Assembly: GCF_017744835.1 (NCBI RefSeq) | Contig: NZ_JAGIAM010000001.1 | Coordinates: 1 to 64,000, forward strand | Length of the DNA: 64,000 nt | Direction of reading: 5' to 3' | DNA from: Sphingomonas sp. | GTDB lineage: Bacteria > Pseudomonadota > Alphaproteobacteria > Sphingomonadales > Sphingomonadaceae | Part shown: positions 37,324 through 44,931 of the stretch, in pieces | Layout of the letters: the number at the start of each line of letters is the position of its first letter | Position numbering within the stretch: position 1 is the stretch's first letter | Translations under genes and position numbers: made by a program | Notes under the pieces: model-generated | What the model saw: only the letters and a program-made list of their open reading frames with translations | What the model was told of the DNA's origin: nothing | Databases searched by the model: none

Positions 37324-38265
37324 ATGCGCAAGCTCTGGCTGGCGGTGCCGCTGGGCGCCGGCTTGATATTCGCGGCAGCGCCGGCTGCAGCGCAGCAGGT
37401 ATGGCAGAACGGGCGATGGGTGGTGCTGCCGCCGTCGACCGCGCCGATCGTGATGCCGGTGCAGCCGCACAATTGGGGACCGCTGATCGACGGCCGCTGG
37501 GAGGCGGGCTATCGCGCGCCGGGCGGCTGGGCGGCCTATCGCCGGCTCGATACGGGCGCCGAACTGCCGGCCTTCTGGCGCGGCTACCGCATTCCCAACT
37601 ATCTGGCGCTGGGCCTCGCCGCGCCGCCGCAGGGCTATAGCTGGGTACGCTATTATGACGACGCCGTGCTCGTCGATGCGCGCGGGCGGGTGTGGACTTC
37701 GGTGAACGGCATCGCCTGGAACGGGGCGGCGCCTGCGGTGGTCCGCACCGCGACCAGCTCCGCGCCTGCGGTCGTCCAGGCGGGAGCATCCTATCCGCGG
37801 CGGGGAACGGCGAGCGGCAGCCAGCCGATGCTCCTGGTCGAGCCGCTGCCGCAACCGGCCATGCCCAAGCTGGCGCAGGCCTCCGCCGTGCAGGTCGCGC
37901 CGGTGGCGATCGTGCCGGTGACAGTGCCCGCTGCGCCGGTGGCGAGCGCTCCTGCGGCAGTGCAGGCTGCGCCGGTCAGGGTCGCCGCGCCGGTTCAGAC
38001 CGCCGCCGTGGCGGTGCAAGCCGCTCCCGCGGTGGTGCAGGCCGCGCCGGTCGTAACCGTCCCCGCGGTGCAGACCATGGTCGGCGCGATGCAGCCCGCG
38101 CCGGTGGTGATGCAGATCCCGATGGTGATGCAGGCAGCGCCCGCCGCGGTGCAGGCCATGCCGCAGGGCAATGTCCAGACCTATAGCGCCGGCGGCGTGA
38201 CGGTGATCGTGATCCAGCCGGCGCCGGTGGTGACCACCACGCGCGTGGTGCGCGAGACGCGGTAG
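37324..38265 (+). CDS. RcnB family protein with Pro/Ala/Val-rich C-terminal region
   Basis: The 313-residue exported protein (signal peptide ending AAPAAAQQ) contains an RcnB-like core, YRIPNYLALGLAAPPQGYSW and VRYYDDAVLVDARG, at about residues 90-125. RcnB of E. coli is a periplasmic protein linked to Ni/Co homeostasis, but many family members have no such role. The second half (about 155-300) is a low-complexity AAPVVQA-type repeat, which may be a flexible periplasmic or wall-spanning linker. GGGGAA precedes the ATG. Confidence 0.8.
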   Translation: MRKLWLAVPLGAGLIFAAAPAAAQQVWQNGRWVVLPPSTAPIVMPVQPHNWGPLIDGRWEAGYRAPGGWAAYRRLDTGAELPAFWRGYRIPNYLALGLAAPPQGYSWVRYYDDAVLVDARGRVWTSVNGIAWNGAAPAVVRTATSSAPAVVQAGASYPRRGTASGSQPMLLVEPLPQPAMPKLAQASAVQVAPVAIVPVTVPAAPVASAPAAVQAAPVRVAAPVQTAAVAVQAAPAVVQAAPVVTVPAVQTMVGAMQPAPVVMQIPMVMQAAPAAVQAMPQGNVQTYSAGGVTVIVIQPAPVVTTTRVVRETR

Positions 38266-38281
38266 GGCATCGTACCAGGTT

Positions 38282-38694
38282 GTATCGACATTCATCTCCC
38301 CTTCCTTTCAGGGAGGGGAGCGCGTTACGCTATCGCGCCGCCCCGCATCCTGCGCGGCCAAAGGTCACACCAAGGTCACACTATCGCGGCGGTTCGAGCG
38401 GGGCCTGCCATCGGCCGATCCGGCAGCGCGATGCCGGAAGTGGACACGGCGGAAGTGGACAAAGTGGACACACCAACGCGGGCGCATGCGCGTGCGTACG
38501 TGCCTGCGCGCGTGCGTGTGCGTGTGCGCGAGAGACGCCGATTATATTCAGATTGAGAAAGAGAGTTCCCGATTTGTTTCAGGCCAAATCCTATTTTGCA
38601 AGCGGCAAGATTTTGCGCCGGGCGCCTTGGTTGTCTCGACACTCCTCTCCCCTCCCCAAAAGAGAGGGGAGCGCGTTAGGCTGAATGTCGATAC
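38282..38694. repeat. 413-bp non-coding segment bounded by a 13-bp inverted repeat, with third GTGGACA copy
   Basis: GTATCGACATTCA at 38282-38294 is repeated in perfect inverse at 38682-38694. Just inside each end are same-orientation GAGGGGAGCGCGTTA blocks (about 38313 and 38664). The interior has two GGAAGTGGACA units (38436 and 38451), an alternating purine-pyrimidine tract, and CAAATCCTATTTTGCAAGCG (38585-38604), a diverged end of the repeat family. It occupies almost the whole spacer between the RcnB-like and M28 genes. I see no ORF in it. Confidence 0.65.
38482..38530. other. Alternating purine-pyrimidine (Z-DNA-prone) tract
   Basis: Bases 38482-38503 and 38505-38530 alternate purine and pyrimidine without a break apart from one base, mostly GC/GT steps. 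Such tracts can adopt Z-DNA under negative supercoiling. It lies inside the third GTGGACA-type repeat copy. Confidence 0.6.
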
Positions 38695-38707
38695 GCCCTA
38701 AAGCCCC

Positions 38708-39988
38708 TCAGCGCCGCCCGCCGAAGGTTACCAGGCTCTCCGACCCATCGGCGGCCAGCGCCGATACCCCGACGAAAGTGTCGTCGACGATCACGCCCTT
38801 GAGCACGGCCTCGGTGCCCTGCACGTCGCGGTGGTCGGTCCAGTCCTGCGCGTCGGCGCGGCGCCAGTGGATGCGATAGCCGGTGGCGCCCGGCACCGCC
38901 GGCCATTTGACCGTCGTGTCGGTGGCGAGCGCGCCGGCGAGCGTCACGCTCTCGGGCGCGGCGGGTGCCCTGGCGAGTCGGCGGATCGTGGCGACGTTGA
39001 TCGCCGTCACCTTGGCCAGATAGGCGAAGTCCATCTTGTCGACGGTGTCGCCGAAGGTCTTGCCGCCCTGGGTGCGCAAATCCTGGTGCTGCTGGTCGTA
39101 GTTCTCGACGCCGACGGTGAAGCGCACCGCAGGGTAGCCGAGCTTGAGGAAGGGCGAATGGTCGCCGCCGCGGCCGAAGCGGTCGGGCCGGCGGACCAGG
39201 AACACGTCGAGCCCGCCGGGGAGCGTCCCCGCGACGCCGTCGATCGCCTTGGCGAGCGCGCGCGAGGGGCCGTCGTCCTCGCCGCCGTCGGCACGCCGGG
39301 CGAGCTGGGCCTCGATGCCCTCCGACTCGCGGATGCCTTCGGAGAAGACCCGTACCCGGTCCGCGACGCGCGCGCCACTCTGGCCGATGGTGTTGCCGAC
39401 GATGTCGTTGTTGAGCACTGCGCTGACCGTCCAGCCCTTCTCCTTCGCGGTCTGGGCGAGCAGCTGGCCGCCGAACAGCCCCTGCTCCTCTCCGGAGAGC
39501 GCGGCATAGACGATCGTCGCGGCGAACTTCTCCTTCGAGAGGATGCGCGCCGCCTCGAGCACCAGCGCCACGCCCGAGGCGTCGTCGTTGGCGCCGGGCG
39601 CGTCGGCGGTGGCGTTCATCACGTCGGTCACGCGGCTGTCGATGTGCCCCATGACGATGACGACGCGCTTGGGATCGGTGCCGCGCTGGAAGCCGAGCAC
39701 GTCGACCACCTCGACTCCGTTGGGCGCGCGTGCATTGGTGAAGGTGTTAGCGATGTTGGCGACTTCGATGCAGTCGCACGCGTCGCCGATCCGCGAGAGC
39801 TCGGCGCCGAACCAGCGCCGCGCCGCGCCGATGCCGCGCGTGGGGTTGTCGGGGTCGGACAGCGTGTGACGCGTGCCGAAGCGCACCAGCTTCTCGACCG
39901 AGGCCTTGAGCCGCGCGGGGTCGGGGTGCTCCTGCGCCGCGGCGGGCGTGGCGAGGAGGGCGACGGCGAGCGGGAAGAAATTTCGCAT
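38708..39988 (-). CDS. Exported M28-family metallopeptidase with C-terminal Fn3-like domain
   Basis: The 426-residue protein has a signal peptide (MRNFFPLAVALLATPAAAQE) and an M28 zinc aminopeptidase domain: VIVMGHIDSRVTD (zinc His/catalytic Asp), PGANDDASGVALVLEAARI (bridging Asp), ALSGEEQGLFGGQLLA (catalytic Glu) and GVENYDQQHQDLRT with zinc His. From about residue 345 a fibronectin-III-like region follows (ESVTLAGALATDTTVKWPAV). It probably degrades peptides in the periplasm or outside the cell. A perfect 29-bp palindrome separates it from the stress-protein gene upstream. Confidence 0.9.
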   Translation of the reverse strand: MRNFFPLAVALLATPAAAQEHPDPARLKASVEKLVRFGTRHTLSDPDNPTRGIGAARRWFGAELSRIGDACDCIEVANIANTFTNARAPNGVEVVDVLGFQRGTDPKRVVIVMGHIDSRVTDVMNATADAPGANDDASGVALVLEAARILSKEKFAATIVYAALSGEEQGLFGGQLLAQTAKEKGWTVSAVLNNDIVGNTIGQSGARVADRVRVFSEGIRESEGIEAQLARRADGGEDDGPSRALAKAIDGVAGTLPGGLDVFLVRRPDRFGRGGDHSPFLKLGYPAVRFTVGVENYDQQHQDLRTQGGKTFGDTVDKMDFAYLAKVTAINVATIRRLARAPAAPESVTLAGALATDTTVKWPAVPGATGYRIHWRRADAQDWTDHRDVQGTEAVLKGVIVDDTFVGVSALAADGSESLVTFGGRR

Positions 39989-40035
39989 GGCCGATTGGTG
40001 ACGGGAAAGGCGCGTTGCCTCAAGCCCCCCGGCCC

Positions 40036-40115
40036 GTCACCCCCGCGAAGGCGGGGGCCCAGAGCTAAGCAGTGCGCCGCTCGAGACTCTGGGCCCCCGC
40101 CTTCGCGGGGGTGAC
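40036..40115. repeat. Perfect 29-bp inverted repeat in the usp-M28 spacer
   Basis: Bases 40036-40064 and 40087-40115 are exact inverted copies around a 22-base loop. The arms contain the CCCCCGCGAAGGCGGGG motif seen also at 18293-18314. On the minus strand, the direction of both flanking genes, it lies between the usp stop and the M28 start, where it may act as a terminator. Confidence 0.75.
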
Positions 40116-40145
40116 AACAAGTGGGAGTGACGAATTGGCCTGTGC

Positions 40146-40601
40146 TCAGCTCAGCCGGTCGATCGCCGCGATGTCGAGCGAGCCGGGGATGATCATCACC
40201 GGCACCGAGAAGCTGCCTGCGTCCGCCCCGGTGAAATGGCTGACCAGCGGGCCCGGCGCGCCGCTGGGGGCGGCGCCGAGAACCAGCGCGGCGATCTCCG
40301 GATTGGCGGCGATCATCTCGCGCACCACCTTGGCGCCGTCGCCCTCGCGCACGGTGATCGAAGGCTGCAGCCCCGACTCGGTGAACAAGGTGCCCGCCGC
40401 GCGCGCAACCAGCGCCTCGGCCCGCTCGCGCGCCTCTTCCTCGATCGTCGCCATCACGCCGCCCCATTGGACGAACTCCTGCGGCGGAATCAGCGCCAGA
40501 ATCTCGACATTGCCGCCGGTCTTGACCGCGCGCCGGGCGGCGAAGCGCAGCGCGATCTCCGATTCCGGCTTCTCGTCGATCACCACCAGATAGGTGCGCA
40601 T
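40146..40601 (-). CDS. Universal stress protein (UspA family)
   Basis: The 151-residue product begins MRTYLVVIDEKPESEIALRF, with the usual Usp alternating beta-alpha pattern and the ADP/ATP-type region ALVLGAAPSGAPGPL followed by SHFTGADAGSFSVPVMIIPG. The nucleotide-binding loop is not the exact GxxGxxxxGSVS consensus, so ATP binding is uncertain. Role in stress survival is family knowledge. It is divergent from pdhC with a 135-base spacer. Confidence 0.88.
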   Translation of the reverse strand: MRTYLVVIDEKPESEIALRFAARRAVKTGGNVEILALIPPQEFVQWGGVMATIEEEARERAEALVARAAGTLFTESGLQPSITVREGDGAKVVREMIAANPEIAALVLGAAPSGAPGPLVSHFTGADAGSFSVPVMIIPGSLDIAAIDRLS

Positions 40602-40736
40602 TGAAGGAAATCCCCTGTTGGACGCTTTTGCTGCCCTGCGATCGGCGCGCGCGCAAGCCCAAGCCCCTTGACCCTAGGGAATGCCGCGGCAAAGGAGGGC
40701 CATCCTCATCCCCAGGACCAAACGACGGGAACCTCC

Positions 40737-42053
40737 ATGTCGATCGAAATCAAGATGCCGGCTCTTTCACCCACGATGGAAGAGGGCACCCTCGCCAAGT
40801 GGCTCGTCAAGGAAGGCGATACGGTGAAGTCCGGCGACCTCCTCGCCGAGATCGAGACCGACAAGGCGACGATGGAGTTCGAAGCCGTCGACGAAGGCGT
40901 GATCGGCAAGATCCTGGTCGCCGAGGGCACCGACAATGTGAAGGTGGGCACGGTGATCGCCGTGATCGCCGGCGAAGGCGAGGACGTCTCGGCCGCTGCG
41001 GCTGCCCCGGCGCCGACTCCCGCGCCCGCGCCCGCGCCGACTCCCGCGCCCGCTCCGGCCCCCGCCGCCGCCCCTGCGCCTGCACCGGCTCCGGCGCCTG
41101 CCGCCGCCGCCGCGGCTCCCGCTTCGGACGGCAAGCGCGTCAAGGCGAGCCCGCTCGCGCGCCGCATCGCCGCAGAAAAGGGTGTCGACCTGGCCGGCGT
41201 CACCGGCTCGGGCCCGAGCGGCCGCATCGTCAAGGCGGACGTCGAGGGCGCCAAGCCCGGCGCCGCCCCCGCCGCCCAGCCGGCAGCCGCCGCGGCCGCT
41301 CCTTCGGCTGCGCCCGCCGCCGCGGCTCCGGCCGAGCACAAGCCGGTCTGGTGGGACGAGAGCATCCCGCACGAAGCCGAGAAGCTCTCCAACATCCGCA
41401 AGACGATCGCGCGCCGCCTCACCGAGTCGAAGCAGACGATCCCGCACATCTATCTCACCGTCGACATCCGCCTCGACGCGCTGCTCAAGCTGCGCGGCGA
41501 GCTCAACCAGGCGCTTGGAAACCGCGGCGTGAAGCTCTCGGTCAACGATCTGCTGATCAAGGCGCTGGGCGTCGCGCTGATCCAGACGCCCAAGTGCAAC
41601 GTCACCTACACCGGCGACCAGCTGATCAAGTACAGCCGCGCCGACGTGTCGGTGGCGGTGTCGACGCCGACCGGCCTGATCACGCCGATCATCCGCGACG
41701 CCGCGAACAAGAGCGTCTCCGCCATCTCGACCGAGATGAAGGAGCTCGCCGGGCGCGCCAAGGAAGGCAAGCTGCAGCCGCAGGAATATCAGGGCGGCAC
41801 CGCGTCGCTCTCGAACATGGGCATGTTCGGAATCAAGCAGTTCGAGGCCGTGATCAATCCGCCGCAGGGCATGATCATGGCGATCGGCGCGGGCGAGAAG
41901 CGCCCGTATGTCGTCGACGATTCGCTCCAGATCGCGACGGTGATGAGCGCGACCGGCAGCTTCGACCACCGCGCGGTCGACGGCGCGGACGGCGCCGCGC
42001 TGATGAAGCTCTTCAAGGAGCTGGTCGAAGCGCCGATGGGGATGATCGCCTGA
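40737..42053 (+). CDS. pdhC: Dihydrolipoamide acetyltransferase, E2 of pyruvate dehydrogenase
   Basis: E2 forms the core of pyruvate dehydrogenase and moves the acetyl group to CoA. The 438-residue product has one lipoyl domain (Lys43 in [11 protein letters not shown]), an Ala/Pro linker of about 40 residues ([20 protein letters not shown]), a peripheral-subunit-binding domain ([20 protein letters not shown]) and the catalytic domain with [13 protein letters not shown] (His411). The lipoyl domain closely resembles the mitochondrial-type E2. No E1 genes (pdhA/pdhB) are next to it. The start at 40737 is the family start; the frame runs to 40668 in unlikely sequence. Confidence 0.94.
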   Translation: MSIEIKMPALSPTMEEGTLAKWLVKEGDTVKSGDLLAEIETDKATMEFEAVDEGVIGKILVAEGTDNVKVGTVIAVIAGEGEDVSAAAAAPAPTPAPAPAPTPAPAPAPAAAPAPAPAPAPAAAAAAPASDGKRVKASPLARRIAAEKGVDLAGVTGSGPSGRIVKADVEGAKPGAAPAAQPAAAAAAPSAAPAAAAPAEHKPVWWDESIPHEAEKLSNIRKTIARRLTESKQTIPHIYLTVDIRLDALLKLRGELNQALGNRGVKLSVNDLLIKALGVALIQTPKCNVTYTGDQLIKYSRADVSVAVSTPTGLITPIIRDAANKSVSAISTEMKELAGRAKEGKLQPQEYQGGTASLSNMGMFGIKQFEAVINPPQGMIMAIGAGEKRPYVVDDSLQIATVMSATGSFDHRAVDGADGAALMKLFKELVEAPMGMIA

Positions 42054-42069
42054 CCAGGGAGCCGCGGCC

Positions 42070-42300
42070 ATGCGCGTGCTGATCGAAGTGGTGCACATCG
42101 CGATCGGGCTGGCCGCAGCCTATGGCATCGCCTGGCTCGCGGCATGGTCCTATCCGCGCGCGACCGGCGACATCTGGCTGGTCACTTACGTCGCGATGGT
42201 GGCGGTGGTGCTGATGGGCGTGGGGCCGCTGCGGCGCGCCTATGCGATCGACCGCAAGCGGCTGGCGCGTGCGGGCAGGAAGGAAAGCCGGAATGGATGA
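42070..42300 (+). CDS. Small two-helix membrane protein, function unknown
   Basis: A 76-residue protein with two predicted membrane helices (VLIEVVHIAIGLAAAYGIAW and VTYVAMVAVVLMGVGPLRRA) and a basic C-terminal tail (DRKRLARAGRKES). I do not recognise the family. AGGGAG lies about eight bases before the ATG. It is 16 bases after pdhC and overlaps the thioesterase start, so it is cotranscribed and coupled. Positive-inside suggests both ends in the cytoplasm. Confidence 0.7.
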   Translation: MRVLIEVVHIAIGLAAAYGIAWLAAWSYPRATGDIWLVTYVAMVAVVLMGVGPLRRAYAIDRKRLARAGRKESRNG

Positions 42301-42682
42301 GCTCAAGCGCCCGGAAGGCCAACCGGCGATCCGGGTGACCACCATGCCCGCCGACGCCAATCCCTATGGCGACATCTTCGGCGGCTGGCTGATGAGCCAG
42401 ATGGACATGGCCGCGGGGCTGGTCGCCTCGCGCTATTCCAAGGGTCGCGCGGTGACGATCGCGGTCGAGGGGATGAAGTTCCACGCGCCGGTGGCGGTGG
42501 GCGACGAAGTTTCGGTCTATGCCGATCTGGTCCGCGTCGGCCGCACCTCGATGACGATCGACGTCGCCGCCTGGCGCCGCGCCCGCCACGCCGAGGAGAG
42601 CTGCCTGGTCACCCAGGCGCAGTTCGTCTTCGTCGCGATCGACGAGCATCGCAAGCCGCGGCCGGTCCAGGCCGAAAGCTGA
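42293..42682 (+). CDS. Acyl-CoA thioesterase (YciA/hotdog family)
   Basis: The 129-residue hotdog-fold protein has the family motifs MPADANPYGDIFGGWLMSQM, DMAAGLVAS, KFHAPVAVGDEVSVYADLVR and CLVTQAQFVFVAID. It hydrolyses acyl-CoAs, keeping CoA available. It sits between pdhC and lpd, an intriguing location near acetyl-CoA production. Its ATG lies inside the end of the small membrane gene; an in-frame start at 42242 would be too long. Confidence 0.9.
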   Translation: MDELKRPEGQPAIRVTTMPADANPYGDIFGGWLMSQMDMAAGLVASRYSKGRAVTIAVEGMKFHAPVAVGDEVSVYADLVRVGRTSMTIDVAAWRRARHAEESCLVTQAQFVFVAIDEHRKPRPVQAES

Positions 42683-42710
42683 GACACAAGCAGAGAGTTG
42701 GAAAGACCCA

Positions 42711-44108
42711 ATGGCTGAAACCTACGACGTCATCGTTCTCGGCTCCGGGCCCGGCGGCTATGTCGCGGCGATCCGCGCGGCGCAGCTCGGGCTCAAGACC
42801 GCGATCGTCGAGCGCGAGAATCTGGGCGGCATCTGCCTCAACTGGGGCTGCATCCCCACCAAGGCGCTGCTCCGCTCGGCCGAGATCTTCCATTATATGC
42901 AGCACGCCAAGGACTATGGCCTGGCGGCGGAGAAGATCAGCGCCGACCTGGACGCGGTGGTCAAGCGCTCGCGCGGCGTCGCCAAGCAGCTCAACCAGGG
43001 CGTCACGCACCTGATGAAGAAGAACAAGATCGCGGTGCACATGGGCACCGGCGTGCTCACTGCGAAGGGCAAGCTGACCGTCACCGCGGCCGATGGCAAG
43101 AAGACCGATCTCGAGGCCAAGAACATCATCGTCGCGACCGGCGCTCGCGCCCGCGAGCTGCCCTTTGCCAAGGCCGACGGCAAGCGCATCTGGACCTATC
43201 GCCATGCGATGACCCCGAGCGAGATGCCGAGCAAGCTGCTGGTGATCGGATCGGGCGCGATCGGCATCGAGTTCGCGAGCTTCTACAACGACATGGGCGC
43301 CGAGGTGACCGTGGTCGAGATGCTCGACCGCATCGTGCCGGTGGAGGATGCCGACGTCTCCGCCTTCCTCGAGAAGGCGCTCAAGAAGCAGGGCATGACG
43401 ATCCTGACCAAGGCCGGCGTCGACAAGCTCGAAGTGGGCGCGAACTGCGTCAAGGCGTCGATCAAGGACAAGGACGGCAAGGTCACGACGAGCGAGTTCA
43501 GCCACGTCATCGTCGCGATCGGCATCGTGCCAAACACCGAGAATATCGGGCTCGAGACGCTTGGCGTGAAGACCGACCGCGGCCACATCGTCACCGACGG
43601 CGCGTGCAAGACCAATGTCGACGGCATCTGGGCGATCGGCGACGTCACTGCCCCGCCCTGGCTCGCGCACAAGGCCAGCCACGAGGGCGTGATCGCCGCC
43701 GAGGCGATCGCAGGCAACCACCCGCACGCGATGGACCCGCGCAACATCCCGGGCTGCACCTATTGCCACCCGCAGATCGCGTCGGTCGGCCTCACCGAGG
43801 CCAAGGCCAAGGAAGCCGGCTATGAGGTGAAGGTCGGCAACTTCCCCTTCATCGGCAACGGCAAGGCGATCGCGTTGGGCGAGGCCGAGGGCTTCATCAA
43901 GACCGTGTTCGACGCCAAGACCGGCGAGCTGCTCGGCGCGCACATGATCGGCGCCGAAGTGACCGAGCTGATCCAGGGCTACACCATCGGCAAGACGCTC
44001 GAGACCACCGAGGCCGAGCTGATGGAGACGGTCTTCCCGCACCCGACGCTGAGCGAGATGATGCACGAGAGCGTGTTGGGCGCCTACGGACGCGCGCTTC
44101 ATATCTGA
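42711..44108 (+). CDS. lpd: Dihydrolipoyl dehydrogenase (E3)
   Basis: E3 reoxidises dihydrolipoamide on E2 using FAD and NAD. The 465-residue product has the FAD motif VIVLGSGPGGYVAAI, the redox disulphide GGICLNWGCIPTK (Cys42/Cys47), the NAD-binding LLVIGSGAIGIEFASF and the C-terminal catalytic His region FPHPTLSEMMHES. GGAAAGA precedes the ATG. It is cotranscribed with pdhC, the small membrane protein and the thioesterase. E3 is normally shared with the 2-oxoglutarate complex. Confidence 0.96.
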   Translation: MAETYDVIVLGSGPGGYVAAIRAAQLGLKTAIVERENLGGICLNWGCIPTKALLRSAEIFHYMQHAKDYGLAAEKISADLDAVVKRSRGVAKQLNQGVTHLMKKNKIAVHMGTGVLTAKGKLTVTAADGKKTDLEAKNIIVATGARARELPFAKADGKRIWTYRHAMTPSEMPSKLLVIGSGAIGIEFASFYNDMGAEVTVVEMLDRIVPVEDADVSAFLEKALKKQGMTILTKAGVDKLEVGANCVKASIKDKDGKVTTSEFSHVIVAIGIVPNTENIGLETLGVKTDRGHIVTDGACKTNVDGIWAIGDVTAPPWLAHKASHEGVIAAEAIAGNHPHAMDPRNIPGCTYCHPQIASVGLTEAKAKEAGYEVKVGNFPFIGNGKAIALGEAEGFIKTVFDAKTGELLGAHMIGAEVTELIQGYTIGKTLETTEAELMETVFPHPTLSEMMHESVLGAYGRALHI

Positions 44109-44118
44109 GGACGCAGGC

Positions 44119-44155
44119 GAAGCGCCGGTTGCGCCTGGAGGCGTGCTGGCGCTTC
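44119..44155 (+). terminator. Weak hairpin downstream of lpd
   Basis: An 8-bp perfect stem, GAAGCGCC (44119-44126) with GGCGCTTC (44148-44155), closes a 21-base loop ten bases past the lpd stop. No T-run follows. It may contribute to termination before the convergent gene. Confidence 0.35.
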
Positions 44156-44226
44156 CGCGTGCGGTTCACCGAAATCAGTGCGTGGGTGAGCCGGCGGACG
44201 ATTGAGCAACCGGCCGGGCGATCATT

Positions 44227-44931
44227 TCACTTGCCGATCTCGGTGCTGAATGCCCCGGGGCTCAAATTGTCCGCCAGATCATGCGAAGACACGCCGATCG
44301 AGTGCTTTCCGTTGAAGCGCGCCTTGCTGTGGAGCAACTCAAGGAACCACGGCGGGAACCTCTTTTCGACGCCCGTGGTCACCGGATCGGCGGTGGTTTC
44401 CAATCTGATGCGCCTGATTCCGGCCGTCTCCGGATCGGCCGCCTCCACCGTCGTCGGATCGCCGATGTCACGAAAGCGCACCATCAGCGGCCAATCCGCA
44501 CGGGGAAGCGTCGCCTCGTAGCGCTTGCCGCTCCCTAATTCCGTCACTGCCGCGACATAGCCGTCAATGCTGCCCATTTTCCGATCGGGAAGCAGCGCTT
44601 CGGTGGCCCTCGCGCCCAGATAGCCCGTCGGGCCGAGAAGCGTCGGCAGAACGAAAACCGGGCCGGAAGGCAGATCGACCACCACCGCTTCGGCCCGAAA
44701 ACTCCCGCCGCCAGACCTGTCTTCGGAGGTTAGCGCGAACCGCTTGTAGGCGCTGACCTCCATGACGGACGAGCCGGAACGAGCGCCCGCGGGCGTCTCG
44801 GCCTCGACGGTCATCCGAAAGCGATATCTGGCGGGCCACCATTTGCGGCAGACGCCGAGCGCTAGCATCGCTCCACCCGCGACTATCGCCAATATCCCCC
44901 GCCGCGACATCACGCCGGTCGCCGCCGTCAC
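44227..44931 (-). CDS. Hypothetical protein coupled to the giant adhesin
   Basis: A 234-residue product if started at the GTG that overlaps the adhesin TGA (GTGA); an ATG seven codons later (44910) gives MSRRGILAIVAGGAMLALG, a twin-arginine-like or simple N-terminal anchor. The rest (YRFRMTVEAETPAGARSGSS, EAVVVDLPSGPVFVLPTLLG, WPLMVRFRDIGDPTTVEAAD) is a beta-rich domain I cannot place; similar hypothetical proteins exist in other proteobacteria, from memory. The overlap suggests coupled translation and a role with the adhesin, which is inference. Its C-terminal part mentions no known catalytic motif. Confidence 0.7.
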   Translation of the reverse strand: MTAATGVMSRRGILAIVAGGAMLALGVCRKWWPARYRFRMTVEAETPAGARSGSSVMEVSAYKRFALTSEDRSGGGSFRAEAVVVDLPSGPVFVLPTLLGPTGYLGARATEALLPDRKMGSIDGYVAAVTELGSGKRYEATLPRADWPLMVRFRDIGDPTTVEAADPETAGIRRIRLETTADPVTTGVEKRFPPWFLELLHSKARFNGKHSIGVSSHDLADNLSPGAFSTEIGK

